Notes under the pieces: generated by a model
Databases searched by the model: none
Told to the model about the DNA's origin: nothing
What the model saw: the letters and a program-made list of their open reading frames with translations, nothing else
Program-made: the position numbers and the translations under genes
NCBI RefSeq assembly: GCF_026965535.1
Contig: NZ_CP114039.1
Coordinates: 5,394,001 to 5,458,000, forward strand
Source: Corallococcus sp. NCRR
Lineage (GTDB): Bacteria > Myxococcota > Myxococcia > Myxococcales > Myxococcaceae
Length of the DNA: 64,000 nt
Direction of reading: 5' to 3'
In this document: positions 1 through 8,708 of the stretch, one piece after another
Position numbering within the stretch: position 1 is the first letter of the stretch
Layout: every line of letters starts with the position of its first letter

Positions 1-408
1 GGGTGGGGGAAAGAGCGCCTCGGGGCCGTTGAACACGAGCACCCCACCGAAGCGCTCCTCCACCGGCCACGCCCGGGGCCCCGGCAGGGCGGACACGTCG
101 CTCCGGCCAGGCGCGGCCCGGCAGCGGCCCCCTCCGTCGAAGCTCCAATGGTGCAGCGGACAGCGCAGCAGCTCGCCCTGGACGGTGCCGTGCTTCAGGT
201 GCGCCCCCAGGTGCGGGCAGTGCGCGGACAGGGCGTGGACCCGGCCCTGCTGGCTCCGGAACACCACCACCTCCTGGCCACCCACCTGAACGCCCATCGC
301 GTGGCCGGGCCGCAGGGCCGCGGACGGAGCCACCAGGTACCAGGAGCGCGGACGCGAGGGCCCGGGGAGACGGTCCGGAGCCACCCCGGCCAGGACGGGA
401 ACAACCAT
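1..408 (-). CDS. Rieske [2Fe-2S] domain protein, 3' part beyond left edge
   Basis: The reverse strand reads openly from an ATG at 408 to the window edge (136 codons). An in-frame TAG lies four codons upstream, so this ATG is the likely start. Residues 22-110 form a Rieske fold: C64-x-H66 and C83-x-x-H86 are spaced as in ring-hydroxylating oxygenases and Rieske ferredoxins, and would bind a 2Fe-2S cluster with two Cys and two His. The domain starts near the N-terminus, as in oxygenase alpha subunits of the VanA/PobA/Pao type, so a catalytic mononuclear-iron domain may follow outside the window. A short Rieske ferredoxin is also possible. The substrate cannot be inferred. Confidence 0.85.
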   Translation of the reverse strand, partial: MVVPVLAGVAPDRLPGPSRPRSWYLVAPSAALRPGHAMGVQVGGQEVVVFRSQQGRVHALSAHCPHLGAHLKHGTVQGELLRCPLHHWSFDGGGRCRAAPGRSDVSALPGPRAWPVEERFGGVLVFNGPEALFPPP

Positions 409-553
409 GCCCGGACCCTACCGGACCCGGTGTCTCCAGGGCCACGGGGGGGCCGGTCGAGACTGGCTTTACGCCCGGGTTCCTGGTTTGTCAGGCGCTG
501 GTGGAACCGGGCGCGCCGCCCCGACGGGGCGGGTCTGGGAAGGGACGTGTGAC

Positions 554-1741
554 ATGGCAGGCGATACGGCGGGCAGCAGTCGGGGCGGTTCGTTGCGGGG
601 CGGCACGCTCCAGGTGGTGCAGACCCTGGCGGCGCAAGGCGAGCCGGAGCGCGCGGCGCAGCTCTACGAGGAGCTGGGCGCGGCGCAGCGCGAGCGGCTT
701 CGCAAGGAGGCCGCGCAGGGGACGGTGAAGGAGCGCCATTGGCTGGTGGACGTGCTGCGCCGGGCGCGGGACTTCACGGGCGCGGCCCGGCTCCTGGACG
801 GCAGCGGCGACGACGTCTCCGTGGCGGACCTGTACGCCCAGGGCGGTCAGCACGTGGCGGCCGCGGAGGCGTACCTGCGCGCGGGCGAGGTGGAGCGCGC
901 CGCGGCGGCCTTCGAGCGGGGCGGGGCGCTGGAGCGCGCGTTGGAGGTCTACCGGGGACTGGGCGCCAAGGAGTCCATGGCGCACTGCCTGGTCCGCCTG
1001 GGCCGCCCCTTCGAGGCCGCGGACCTCTACAGCGAACTGGGACAGGCCCACGCGGAGGCCGAGGCCCTGGGCGGCGTGCTCGCGGAGGATCCCCGCTACG
1101 TCGAGGCCGTGCTGCGCACGTGCAAGGTGCTGGACGCAGGCGGCTTCACGCACCGGGCGCTCGCGGTCCTGGCGGACGCGCTGAGCAGCGCCGACCACCT
1201 GCGCGCGGATCCGGTCCTGGTGACGGAGAAGGCGAGGCTGCTGCGGCGCATGGGCCTGGACGTGGAGGCGGAGGCGCTCCTCGCGCGGCTGGCCGCGGGC
1301 GCGACCGTGCCGGAGGCCAGTGGCTACCGCTTCCTCAAGGCCATCCCCATCTTCGGCGAGCTGCCGCTGGAGGACATGAAGGACCTGTACCGCCTGGCGC
1401 GGCCCGTGACGGCGGCGCCGGGCACGGTGCTGCTGGAGAAGGGCGCTCCCGGCACGGGGCTGCTCGTGCTGCTGGAGGGCACCGTGGACGTCCACTCCGG
1501 CAACGAGCACAACGCGCGGCACCTCAACACGCTGGGGCCGGGCTCGCACCTGGGAGAGATTTCGCTCGTGCAGGACGGACCCGTGTCCGCGAACGTGCGC
1601 GCGAAGACGGCGGTGCGCGCGCTGCGCATCACCCGCGAGAGCTTCCAGCACTTCCTGGCCACGCACGACGCGGCCTCGCTGCACATCTACCGGCTCTTCA
1701 CGCAGAACCTCGCGGCGCGCGTGAGGGCGCTGAGCGGCTGA
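554..1741 (+). CDS. TPR-like repeat protein with C-terminal cyclic-nucleotide-binding fold
   Basis: 395 aa. I chose the ATG at 554 because a purine-rich AAGGGA lies just upstream and the frame before it looks non-coding. Residues 20-240 are Ala/Glu-rich helical repeats of TPR type (repeated AAxAYxxAG/ERAAAxFERGG-like units), suggesting a protein-interaction scaffold. Residues 257-390 match the Crp/PKA regulatory-domain beta barrel (FLKAIPIFGELPLEDM at its start, LGEISL in the phosphate-binding cassette). The arginine that normally contacts the cyclic phosphate is absent: the sequence reads GPVSANVRA where PRSAxVxA would be expected. It may therefore bind no cyclic nucleotide or a different ligand. 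There is no DNA-binding domain. Function unknown. Confidence 0.8.
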   Translation: MAGDTAGSSRGGSLRGGTLQVVQTLAAQGEPERAAQLYEELGAAQRERLRKEAAQGTVKERHWLVDVLRRARDFTGAARLLDGSGDDVSVADLYAQGGQHVAAAEAYLRAGEVERAAAAFERGGALERALEVYRGLGAKESMAHCLVRLGRPFEAADLYSELGQAHAEAEALGGVLAEDPRYVEAVLRTCKVLDAGGFTHRALAVLADALSSADHLRADPVLVTEKARLLRRMGLDVEAEALLARLAAGATVPEASGYRFLKAIPIFGELPLEDMKDLYRLARPVTAAPGTVLLEKGAPGTGLLVLLEGTVDVHSGNEHNARHLNTLGPGSHLGEISLVQDGPVSANVRAKTAVRALRITRESFQHFLATHDAASLHIYRLFTQNLAARVRALSG

Positions 1742-1788
1742 ACGAAGCGGTGTCCCCAGCGGGCCCGGACTTGCTACCGTCCCGCACC

Positions 1789-2418
1789 ATGGGTGATTCG
1801 ACCAGGCTTGAGAGCGCACGCAACGTGCGCGTGTCCGCGGAGTTCTGGAAACAGTGCGCGGCGCTCCAGGGCAGGAATGCCTTCCTCGACGCGGTCCTCC
1901 TGAAGGGCCCCACGAAGGCGGGCGAGCTTCAACTGGAGCTGCCGGAGTCGACGCGGGTCCTCGGCTATGCGCGGCAGGAGAAGGAGTACCTCGCGTTCCT
2001 GCGCACGGTGGAGCCCTTCCTGCCGCGCACGCCTGAGTCCGGGCACCGCTCGTGGGGGGAGGCCCTCTTGGAGTCGGAGGCCCAGGCTCGCTGGCACGTC
2101 ACGTTCCACTTCGGCACGAAGCCCCAGGTGCGCGTGCGCCGCGCGGCCTGGGTGGACGTGAGCTTCAAGGATGCGAAGCCCCTGGTGGCGCCGAAGAAGC
2201 CCGCGGGAGGCAAGGGCGAGGTGCTCTACGCGCACGACGATGGCGAATTCCGTGGGGTGCGGGTCGCTCGCAACGTGCTCAACGTCCGCAAGGGCCACCT
2301 GGGGTCGCCGGGGCGCACGTCCTCCAAGCGCTTCGCGCATGAGTGGCAGGCGAAGGCCGCCGCGGACCGGCTGATGAAGAAGCTGCGCGCGGAGGGCTTC
2401 ACCCGGCGCAAGGGCTGA
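1789..2418 (+). CDS. Conserved-looking hypothetical protein
   Basis: 209 aa, starting at the ATG 48 bases after the cyclic-nucleotide-fold gene, so possibly co-transcribed with it. There is no signal peptide or membrane segment. The N-terminal half is acidic and amphipathic. The C-terminal third is strongly basic, with KRFAHEWQAKAAADRLMKKL and a terminal RRKG, which would suit nucleic-acid or membrane-surface binding. I do not recognise the family. The frame is supported by consistent GC3 codon use and a good translation; the other frames give Arg/Pro-rich nonsense. Confidence 0.7.
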   Translation: MGDSTRLESARNVRVSAEFWKQCAALQGRNAFLDAVLLKGPTKAGELQLELPESTRVLGYARQEKEYLAFLRTVEPFLPRTPESGHRSWGEALLESEAQARWHVTFHFGTKPQVRVRRAAWVDVSFKDAKPLVAPKKPAGGKGEVLYAHDDGEFRGVRVARNVLNVRKGHLGSPGRTSSKRFAHEWQAKAAADRLMKKLRAEGFTRRKG

Positions 2419-2549
2419 AGCGGAGGCGGCATGCGGGCACTCCAGCCCCGCCCGTGAGGGGGCAGGCGAGCGCGACGAGGGGGCCTTTCACCGGGCCCCG
2501 GTCCATCCCCATCCTCCTGGACAACCTCCCTGTCCGGAAGGATGCCCCG

Positions 2550-2867
2550 ATGGCTTCAATCGACGCACTGAGGCAACAGGCCCGCGCGAACTGGCGCACG
2601 TGGTTGGCGTGGGTGGCCACGCCCATCGCCGCGCTGCCGCTCCTGGGGGTGGGCGGCCTTCGCCGGGTGGGCCTCGTGGACGAACTGGCGGCGGGCGCCG
2701 TGGGGCTCGGCCTGGTGTCGCTGACGCTCATCAGCCTGGGGCGGCTCCCTCGGGGGCCTGTCCGCCCGGCGGGTGGGAAGGCGTGGAAGCGGGCGTCGAA
2801 GGACTTCCCCATCTCCGGGGAGATGGTGCCGGAGGAGTTCGCCGCGTCGATGGCTTCCGGCCACTGA
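2550..2867 (+). CDS. Small two-helix membrane protein
   Basis: 105 aa, from an ATG preceded by GGAAGGATG. Two hydrophobic segments (about residues 19-38 and 45-66) are separated by a short charged loop, followed by a basic cytosolic-looking tail. This layout suggests an inner-membrane hairpin protein. I do not recognise the family. The stop lies three bases before the convergent stop of the next gene. Confidence 0.6.
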   Translation: MASIDALRQQARANWRTWLAWVATPIAALPLLGVGGLRRVGLVDELAAGAVGLGLVSLTLISLGRLPRGPVRPAGGKAWKRASKDFPISGEMVPEEFAASMASGH

Positions 2868-2870
2868 CGC

Positions 2871-4241
2871 TCAGGGACGGCGCTCGATGCCGATGGCGAT
2901 GGAAGGGCCGGTGAGAGCCTCGCCGGTGCCGTCCGACAGCGACACGACGCCCAGGCTGGCGGAGAGCACGGTGGTGCCGGAGCCGCCGGTGCCCTTGAGG
3001 AAGCTGCGCACGCCCAGCTCGCCGAAGCCCCATCCGCTGGCCGAGCCTCCGCCCGCGCCGAAGAGGGAGAGGCTGGGCGTGAGGGGCACCTGGACCTCGC
3101 CGCGTCCGGAGCCGAAGCGGAACTGGTTGTCGCGCGAGAGGATGGCGGAGTTCCACGCGATGTGGAATCCGTCGAGCGCGCCCAGCCGCAGCACCTGCTG
3201 GAAGGACACGCCCGCGTTGGAGTCGCACACGGTCCTGGGGTTGATGGGCTCGTAGGTGTTCGGGTCGTAGTCGAACTGGGTGCTGCACTCCTTCTGTCCG
3301 AACAGCGCGCCCGCGCCGATGCCGACCTCCAGGAAGTCGGTGGAGTAGGCGGCGGCGACATACGCGGAGCCCGGCGAGTGGCGCAGGCCGGTGCCCAGGC
3401 CGAAGCCCACGGGGTCCAACTGCGCGCTCAGCACCAGGGGCAGGTCCCCGGGCCGCCACGCGATGAACGCATCCAGGAGCAGGCCGCCCGCGCGAGCGGA
3501 GTTGCCCTCCCGCGTCTTCGCGTCCAGCGCGAGGAAGGGCCGGGCATGGAAGCCGTAGCGCAGGTGCGGCACTCCGGGCTCGGGGAAGAAGAGGCGCGCG
3601 GTGGCGGGGGCGTCAGTGATGACGGCGGTGTCACCCACGCGCACGTTCTCACCGCGGCCCAGACGGGCGATGGCGGTGTCCTCGCGGGATTCGATGACCT
3701 TCAGAACCACCTCGCGGGAGTCTTGCGTGCGCACACGGACGCGGACGCCTTCGCCCAGGCCGGCCAGGGCACCTCCGGAGAGCGTCACGTCGCCATCATG
3801 CACGTCGGTGACGGTGAGCCGGGCGGAGGAGGGGGCCGCAGTGGGTGGCGGGGCCTGGGGCGAAGGCGGCGCCTGGGTGACGACGGTGAGGTCGCGCGCC
3901 GCGCCCAGCGCGGAGGCCAGCGAATCCGGCTGCGGCTGCTCCGGCGTGGCGAGGGAGAACGCATGGGCCTCCTCGCGCTGCTCGATGGCGAGGAGCGACT
4001 GGCCCACGACGACGAGCCGCACGAAGCGCCGGCCCTCCTCGATGCGTCGCACGAGTTGGGGCGAGGCGCCTTCGAGCTTGAGCACGGCGATGCCGCCACG
4101 GCCGAGCGCGACGTAGGTCACGCCCTGGTGAACGACGGAGTCGAGGACAGGGCCCAGGCCCAGTGCCTCCGCGGCACGTGAAGCCGGGGACACAGGCGCC
4201 TGTGCGACGATGACGGAGGCGAGGAGCGCGGAGCCGAGCAT
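2871..4241 (-). CDS. Exported hypothetical protein, probably envelope-associated
   Basis: 456 aa with an N-terminal signal peptide (hydrophobic residues 2-13, then AQA). Residues 20-110 resemble a LVIVD/beta-propeller-type repeat (VTYVALGRGGIAVLKL). A Pro-rich linker follows at about 120-140, then a beta-rich domain with TVTDVHDGDVTLSGG. The last 230 residues alternate Gly and aromatics (GFGLGTGLRHSPGSAYVAAA, SLFGAGGGSASGWGFGELG) and look like an outer-membrane beta barrel. This is inference from composition. The gene stands alone, with convergent neighbours on its left. Confidence 0.7.
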   Translation of the reverse strand: MLGSALLASVIVAQAPVSPASRAAEALGLGPVLDSVVHQGVTYVALGRGGIAVLKLEGASPQLVRRIEEGRRFVRLVVVGQSLLAIEQREEAHAFSLATPEQPQPDSLASALGAARDLTVVTQAPPSPQAPPPTAAPSSARLTVTDVHDGDVTLSGGALAGLGEGVRVRVRTQDSREVVLKVIESREDTAIARLGRGENVRVGDTAVITDAPATARLFFPEPGVPHLRYGFHARPFLALDAKTREGNSARAGGLLLDAFIAWRPGDLPLVLSAQLDPVGFGLGTGLRHSPGSAYVAAAYSTDFLEVGIGAGALFGQKECSTQFDYDPNTYEPINPRTVCDSNAGVSFQQVLRLGALDGFHIAWNSAILSRDNQFRFGSGRGEVQVPLTPSLSLFGAGGGSASGWGFGELGVRSFLKGTGGSGTTVLSASLGVVSLSDGTGEALTGPSIAIGIERRP

Positions 4242-4296
4242 GAGGCTCGCTCTATATCGCTCCTGGCCTCCGGGGTTCCTGGACTTTGGGTCAATC

Positions 4297-6393
4297 CTAG
4301 TCGACGAGCAGCCGCTTCACGGGGGCAGGGTCCACGGCCACCATCAGGGGCCGGGTGAAGTGGCTGAACGACATCAGCGCCTGGCCTGGAGCGAGCCGCG
4401 ACACACGGTTCCACAAGCTCTCGTCGATGCTGCCCACGGACTTCTGCATCCGGCTGATGACCGCGCCGTCGGTGATCTTGTGGATGACGAAGTTGTTGAG
4501 CAGGGCCAGCACCTCGTCAGGCAGGTGCTGGGGCAACTGCGTGACGAAGACGAGCCCCAGCCACCGCTTGCGGCCCCGCTTGGCGATGCGCGCCACCTGT
4601 TCGAACAGCACGGGCATCTGCTTGATGCGGCTGGTGGACAGGAACTCGTGGGCCTCCTCGATGATGATGAGCACGGGCGTGACGCGTTTGTTCCGCTCGG
4701 CGGCTTCCTGGTAGCGCCGCTCCTGGTGCTCCTGGAGCCCCCGGAGGATGTCCGCGATGACCAGGTTGTTCAGCTGCGGCGAGTCCGTGTTCGACAGGTC
4801 GATGACCGACACCCGCCCGGCCTGGAGCATGGAGTCGTAGTTCACGCCAGGAGTGTTCTCGACGTCGAAGACCTTCAGCCGCTTCAGCAACTGGAGCTTG
4901 TTGCCCAGGGTCTTCCAGCTCAGCTCGGAGGTGCTCCTCTGCGCCATGACCCGGCCCTTGACCAGGTTGACCCTGGTCCGGAACTCGCTGAGGAGCGAGA
5001 GGCCTCGCGACACGGTGGGCACATCCTCGGAGCCGTCCTCCTCTCCATCCGACTCGTTCTCCTCTGCCCGCCTGCGCCGTCCGCCGCCGGCCCGAGCCTC
5101 CGTGCGGCCCTCGCTGCCCAGGGTGTATGTATAGGTGTTTACGACATCCAGGATGTGATCGATGGTCATCCGAGGGTAGCCGGTGTCCTGTTCATCCAGC
5201 TCCAGGATCTGCTGCTTCTCGGCCTCGTTCCGAGGGAAGATCTTGAAGTCCTCCAGGAGCTGCTTCGTGACGTCGAAGGCGCGCAGGAAGCGTTCATGCT
5301 GCGCATCCGACATGTTCAGGATCTCCGAGATGGCATAGGGCGACAGGCTGGAGAACTTCAGCGAGAAGCCGTGCCGATGCTTATGGCTGGGATTGCGACT
5401 GTCCCGGCCCGTGAGGTGGTGGATGTGCAGGTCCTTCACCCCTTCCGGCCTTTGCTTCCGCTGCTTGAGCAGCTCCTGCATCGGTTTGTCGTCGGTGGGC
5501 TGGTCCACGTGGGTGTATTCACCCTCGACGTCAAAGACGATGGTCGCGATGCCGGAGAGCTGCGCCCGGTGGATGAGCGTCGCGACCGTCGTGGACTTGC
5601 CGCCACCCGTGGTGCCGATGATTCCGGTGTGACGGGGGAGGATGGCCTTGTCCTGGGGATCCAGCCGCGCCTCCATGTTGTCATACCCCACGACCCGGCC
5701 CAGGCTCATCGCCCCGCCCACGCCCAGCACCTTCGCGCTCTCTTCCTCGCTCAGCACGAAGACCGGGCTCTGGGGCCGGGGCCGGAAGCGGGGCGGTTGC
5801 AGCACGCCGCCGACCTCCTGTCCCAGCAACTCCACCTCGGCGCGGCCGTGGTACTCGAACGTGTACGTCAGCTTCTTTCCGTGCGTGATGACGCCCACGG
5901 CCATGGTGGAGTTCGCGGGGACGGCGTTGGGCTCCGCGAACGGCCCCCGGACCACGACCCCCAGGTAGTCACGCTTGTCCTCGCGCGACTTCACCCGCAC
6001 GAGCGTCTGGGAGGCCAGCCGGGGCAGGTCATCACGGGTCATCAACACCGTGAGCACGTTGTCGTCGCTGCTCGACGTGTCGAAGTGCGTGAAGCCCACC
6101 GCGTTCGCCAGCTCGGGGTCGGGTTGGTACAGCCCGGCCCGGTTGCTGATGTCGGCCAGTTCGTTGAGCGTCCTGGGGGGCGTCTGACTGATGAGCGGCC
6201 TCTTCGGCCCCTGCTGCGGCGCGGGCCTGCCGTCCGCGGAGACAGGCGCGGCGGCGGGCTTCGCGGGGCCTTGCGCGGAGGGGGCCGCGGGACTGCCGGC
6301 CTGCCGGGGCGGAAGAGGCTGCTGGGCGGGGTTCGAAGCGCCGTTGAGCGATGCGGGAACTGCGGGATGCGGTGTCTTGCCGTTGTTCGCCAT
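4297..6393 (-). CDS. herA: HerA-type hexameric DNA translocase (DUF87 ATPase)
   Basis: 698 aa from the ATG at 6393, 19 bases after the NurA-like gene. Residues 1-65 are a Pro/Ala-rich tail. Residues 70-230 match the HAS-barrel found in HerA. Walker A is GTTGGGKST (about residue 260), directly followed by IVFDVEGEYTHV. Walker B is VLIIIEEAHEF (about 575), then VTQLPQHLP and a C-terminal Arg-containing segment typical of the FtsK/HerA family. HerA hexamers encircle DNA and drive NurA in end resection, and related HerA proteins serve several anti-phage systems. A charged low-complexity insert (RRRRAEENESDGEEDG) sits at about 430-460. Last gene of a five-gene operon. Confidence 0.92.
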   Translation of the reverse strand: MANNGKTPHPAVPASLNGASNPAQQPLPPRQAGSPAAPSAQGPAKPAAAPVSADGRPAPQQGPKRPLISQTPPRTLNELADISNRAGLYQPDPELANAVGFTHFDTSSSDDNVLTVLMTRDDLPRLASQTLVRVKSREDKRDYLGVVVRGPFAEPNAVPANSTMAVGVITHGKKLTYTFEYHGRAEVELLGQEVGGVLQPPRFRPRPQSPVFVLSEEESAKVLGVGGAMSLGRVVGYDNMEARLDPQDKAILPRHTGIIGTTGGGKSTTVATLIHRAQLSGIATIVFDVEGEYTHVDQPTDDKPMQELLKQRKQRPEGVKDLHIHHLTGRDSRNPSHKHRHGFSLKFSSLSPYAISEILNMSDAQHERFLRAFDVTKQLLEDFKIFPRNEAEKQQILELDEQDTGYPRMTIDHILDVVNTYTYTLGSEGRTEARAGGGRRRRAEENESDGEEDGSEDVPTVSRGLSLLSEFRTRVNLVKGRVMAQRSTSELSWKTLGNKLQLLKRLKVFDVENTPGVNYDSMLQAGRVSVIDLSNTDSPQLNNLVIADILRGLQEHQERRYQEAAERNKRVTPVLIIIEEAHEFLSTSRIKQMPVLFEQVARIAKRGRKRWLGLVFVTQLPQHLPDEVLALLNNFVIHKITDGAVISRMQKSVGSIDESLWNRVSRLAPGQALMSFSHFTRPLMVAVDPAPVKRLLVD

Positions 6394-6412
6394 GGTGTGT
6401 GTCTTTCCCCCG

Positions 6413-7600
6413 TTACCGACGTGATTCGCGCTCGAGCAGATACTGGAGGTGGGCTCCCGCCTGCGCGTAGGCGTCCTGCACCAGGCCTTCGAAACCGTCC
6501 TCGCCGAAGACGCTGCGGCACGTGAGCTCCGCGACGTCCAGGAGGAGGGGATAGCTCTTCTCCAGACGCAGGACGCTGTCCGCCATGGCCACTCGGACGG
6601 CCATGTGGACGTGCTCACGGTGCGCGTAGAACAGACGCGGGGCCGTGCGGCCCGAGACCCGGAAGACGCCCAGGAGCACGTCCTTGCCGTGTTTCTGCAC
6701 GAAGGCCTGCGCCAGCGGCAGGCGGGGGTCGGTGGCCTTCCACGCGTGGAGCAGTTGTTCGCTCTGCCGCTCCAGGGTCTCGAAGACGATGTATTCGCCC
6801 GCATCGAGCGCCAGGCCCAGCGTCAGCAGCCCCCGCTCCATCTGCGCGTTGGAGACGAACACGAACTTCTGCTGGTCCCGGACGAGGCGCTCCAGCACGT
6901 CCAGCGAGGCCTTCAACAGGCTGAGGTGGCCCGAGCCGGTGAGCAGCTCATGCGCGAAGGGATTGCCCTGCCCGAGGCGCCACTCCGCCGTCACCTTGTC
7001 CACCAGGATGGCCCGCTCGGCGTAGGTGCGGATGCCCCGCTGGGCCAGACGGGAGAGGATCTCCCGGTGGCTGACGGTCTTCGAGTTGTGGCGGTTCGCG
7101 ATGTAGTCGATGGCCTCCTTGAGTGGATTGGTGTCCTTCGCCGCCAGGTCCTTGCGGAACAGGCGCTGGGAGAAGGTCCCCGCGCTCCCCTGGTAGCCCA
7201 CGGCCGCGACACCAATCTGGGTGATGCCCAAAGGCAGACTTTCATGGGACACCGACGTGCCGAGCACGGCGACGACATTGCCGGGGAACAGCAGGCCTTC
7301 GTGGATGGTGGCCAGCTCCTTGCCGTAGGCCCGGAACACGCCCGACTCCGGAGGGGCGCGCTTGCGTCCCGCGAGCCGTGGCAGCAGCTCCGCGCGGATG
7401 ACCTGCCGCATGCGGTCTTCCTTCTGGACCGAGGTGGAGACCTCCCGCTGGAACCGGGTCATGATCTCCTTCGGATCCACGCCCGGGCTCCACGTGTCCA
7501 GGTCCAGCGTCTGCGCCAGGTCCTCCCCAAAGGTGGACCGGAACTCCTGGTCACCCAGGAGGTTGGACTCGTCGTCGTCAGGGGGAGTCTCGTCAGCCAT
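6413..7600 (-). CDS. Divergent NurA-like nuclease-fold protein, partner of HerA
   Basis: 395 aa from the ATG at 7600, which has AAAGG five bases upstream. A GTG at 7606 overlapping the previous stop (GTGA) is an alternative. Assignment to NurA rests on position directly before herA, on length, on a central beta strand VVAVLGTSVS where NurA has its xxAVDGS motif, and on the C-terminal YPLLLDVAELTCRSV that resembles the late NurA motif. The metal-binding Asp of DGS is Leu here, so catalysis may be lost or rearranged. Residues 105-260 are RNase-H-like in pattern, judged by eye. The family call is tentative; the link to HerA is firm from synteny. Confidence 0.65.
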   Translation of the reverse strand: MADETPPDDDESNLLGDQEFRSTFGEDLAQTLDLDTWSPGVDPKEIMTRFQREVSTSVQKEDRMRQVIRAELLPRLAGRKRAPPESGVFRAYGKELATIHEGLLFPGNVVAVLGTSVSHESLPLGITQIGVAAVGYQGSAGTFSQRLFRKDLAAKDTNPLKEAIDYIANRHNSKTVSHREILSRLAQRGIRTYAERAILVDKVTAEWRLGQGNPFAHELLTGSGHLSLLKASLDVLERLVRDQQKFVFVSNAQMERGLLTLGLALDAGEYIVFETLERQSEQLLHAWKATDPRLPLAQAFVQKHGKDVLLGVFRVSGRTAPRLFYAHREHVHMAVRVAMADSVLRLEKSYPLLLDVAELTCRSVFGEDGFEGLVQDAYAQAGAHLQYLLERESRR

Positions 7601-7602
7601 TG

Positions 7603-8331
7603 TCACCTTTCGTCATCACCGAAGAAGTCGACCACGGAGAACTCCGGATGCCGACGGCGCTTGCGCAGCATCCGGGCGTAGGTCCGCGCGGCGGCCGTCG
7701 GCAGACCGAACACGGCCTCCAGGCACCGGGGGCCCTCCATCGCGGACACCTCGTTCAGCTGCGCGCGCGCTGCGGTCATGGGCGCGAGGAGCTCCAGGGC
7801 CAGGTGGTCCGCCCGCTGTTCCGCCAGCAGCACGGCCCCCGAGTCCACGTCGCCGCCTTCTCCGCGGTCCATCAGGTGCACCTGGAGGCCCAGGGGCACG
7901 TCGCTGAAGCGCGAACCCATGTACTCATCCACCCGGGGCGCCCGTTCGCCGTCGAGCACGGGGAGGATGTCCTCGCCGAAGAAGTCCAGGGCCCGGGTCC
8001 GGGGCAGGAGGTGGTCGAGCACGTAGTGCGCCACCTCGTGAGCCAGGGTGAAGCGTTGCTCCGCCTCGGAGTCGTCGCTGTCGAAGAACAGCGTGGCGGC
8101 TCCGGCCCTGGCCACCATGCAGCCGTAGAGCCGCCGGTCGGCGCCGCTCAGCTCGTCCGGCAGGCCGTGTTGGGCGAGCCATTGGCGCACGCCCTCCACC
8201 GTCAGCCCCGGCAGTCCCACCAGGTCAAGCGGATGCCGCCGCGGGGCCTCCGTCGCGATATCGCGGGGAAATCCCGGAGGGAAGGAGAGCCGGCTCTGGG
8301 TGACGGCCTCCACCAGCCATTGCTCGGTCAT
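7603..8331 (-). CDS. ImmA/IrrE family (M78) metallopeptidase
   Basis: 242 aa from the ATG at 8331, which overlaps the previous stop as ATGA. The zinc motif is HEVAH at residues 98-102, within FTLAHEVAHYVLDH. The downstream AEQRADHLALELLAP has the Glu-x-x-Ala pattern that supplies the third ligand. M78 peptidases such as ImmA and IrrE cleave XRE-type repressors to switch on mobile-element or DNA-damage genes. The protein encoded just upstream is the obvious candidate substrate. There is no transmembrane segment, so it is cytosolic. The next stop and start are also nearly overlapping, indicating translational coupling with the nuclease gene. Confidence 0.9.
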   Translation of the reverse strand: MTEQWLVEAVTQSRLSFPPGFPRDIATEAPRRHPLDLVGLPGLTVEGVRQWLAQHGLPDELSGADRRLYGCMVARAGAATLFFDSDDSEAEQRFTLAHEVAHYVLDHLLPRTRALDFFGEDILPVLDGERAPRVDEYMGSRFSDVPLGLQVHLMDRGEGGDVDSGAVLLAEQRADHLALELLAPMTAARAQLNEVSAMEGPRCLEAVFGLPTAAARTYARMLRKRRRHPEFSVVDFFGDDER

Positions 8332-8708
8332 GGATCGAACTCGTCCTCGAGCGGGACTTCTTCGTCGCGGTCGCGGGCCGCCAGTTGAATGGTCCCTCGG
8401 ACCGTGCCCTGGGCGGGCTTGCGCAGGGTCCGCAAGACCTGGACGCGCCGGAGCACCAGCACGAGCTTCTGGACGTCGACCCCGAAGCGGTCGGCGATGG
8501 CGCGGGTCTGTTCCTCGAAGGCTGGCCCATCCGGCGTCGTGCAGAGCGACAACCACTGGAACACTTCCGGCGTGCACCCCAGCCGCTGAACCAGCGATGC
8601 CTCCGAAAGCTTTTCCATCTCACGGTAGGCAGTGAAGACGTGGCCGAGCATTCCCGCCTCGCCCGTGCTGCGCTCCGCTGCTCGCTTCAACCAATCAGGA
8701 TTCGTCAT
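8328..8708 (-). CDS. Small HTH-like protein, putative target of the M78 peptidase
   Basis: 126 aa. It begins inside the sigma-factor gene (14-base overlap) and ends in an ATGA overlap with the peptidase gene. Residues 25-85 look helical, with an XRE-like pattern: SEASLVQRLGCTPEVFQWLSLC, then IADRFGVDVQKLVLVLRRV. The C-terminal tail is acidic (DEEVPLEDEFDP). In ImmA/ImmR and IrrE/DdrO pairs the peptidase and its DNA-binding substrate are encoded side by side, so a repressor or anti-sigma role is plausible. The HTH call is weak and made by eye. Confidence 0.7.
   Translation of the reverse strand: MTNPDWLKRAAERSTGEAGMLGHVFTAYREMEKLSEASLVQRLGCTPEVFQWLSLCTTPDGPAFEEQTRAIADRFGVDVQKLVLVLRRVQVLRTLRKPAQGTVRGTIQLAARDRDEEVPLEDEFDP

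Noticed and set aside
407-553. Upstream extension of the cyclic-nucleotide-fold gene to 407
   Set aside because: The extra 49 residues are Arg/Gly/Pro-rich with no homology and the region is the likely promoter of divergent genes. The ATG at 554 has a better ribosome site.
7603-8577. Longer M78 peptidase starting at 8577
   Set aside because: The extra 82 residues run antisense-like through the HTH-like gene with Arg/Pro/Gly-rich nonsense. The ATG at 8331 gives a tight ATGA overlap and a complete domain.
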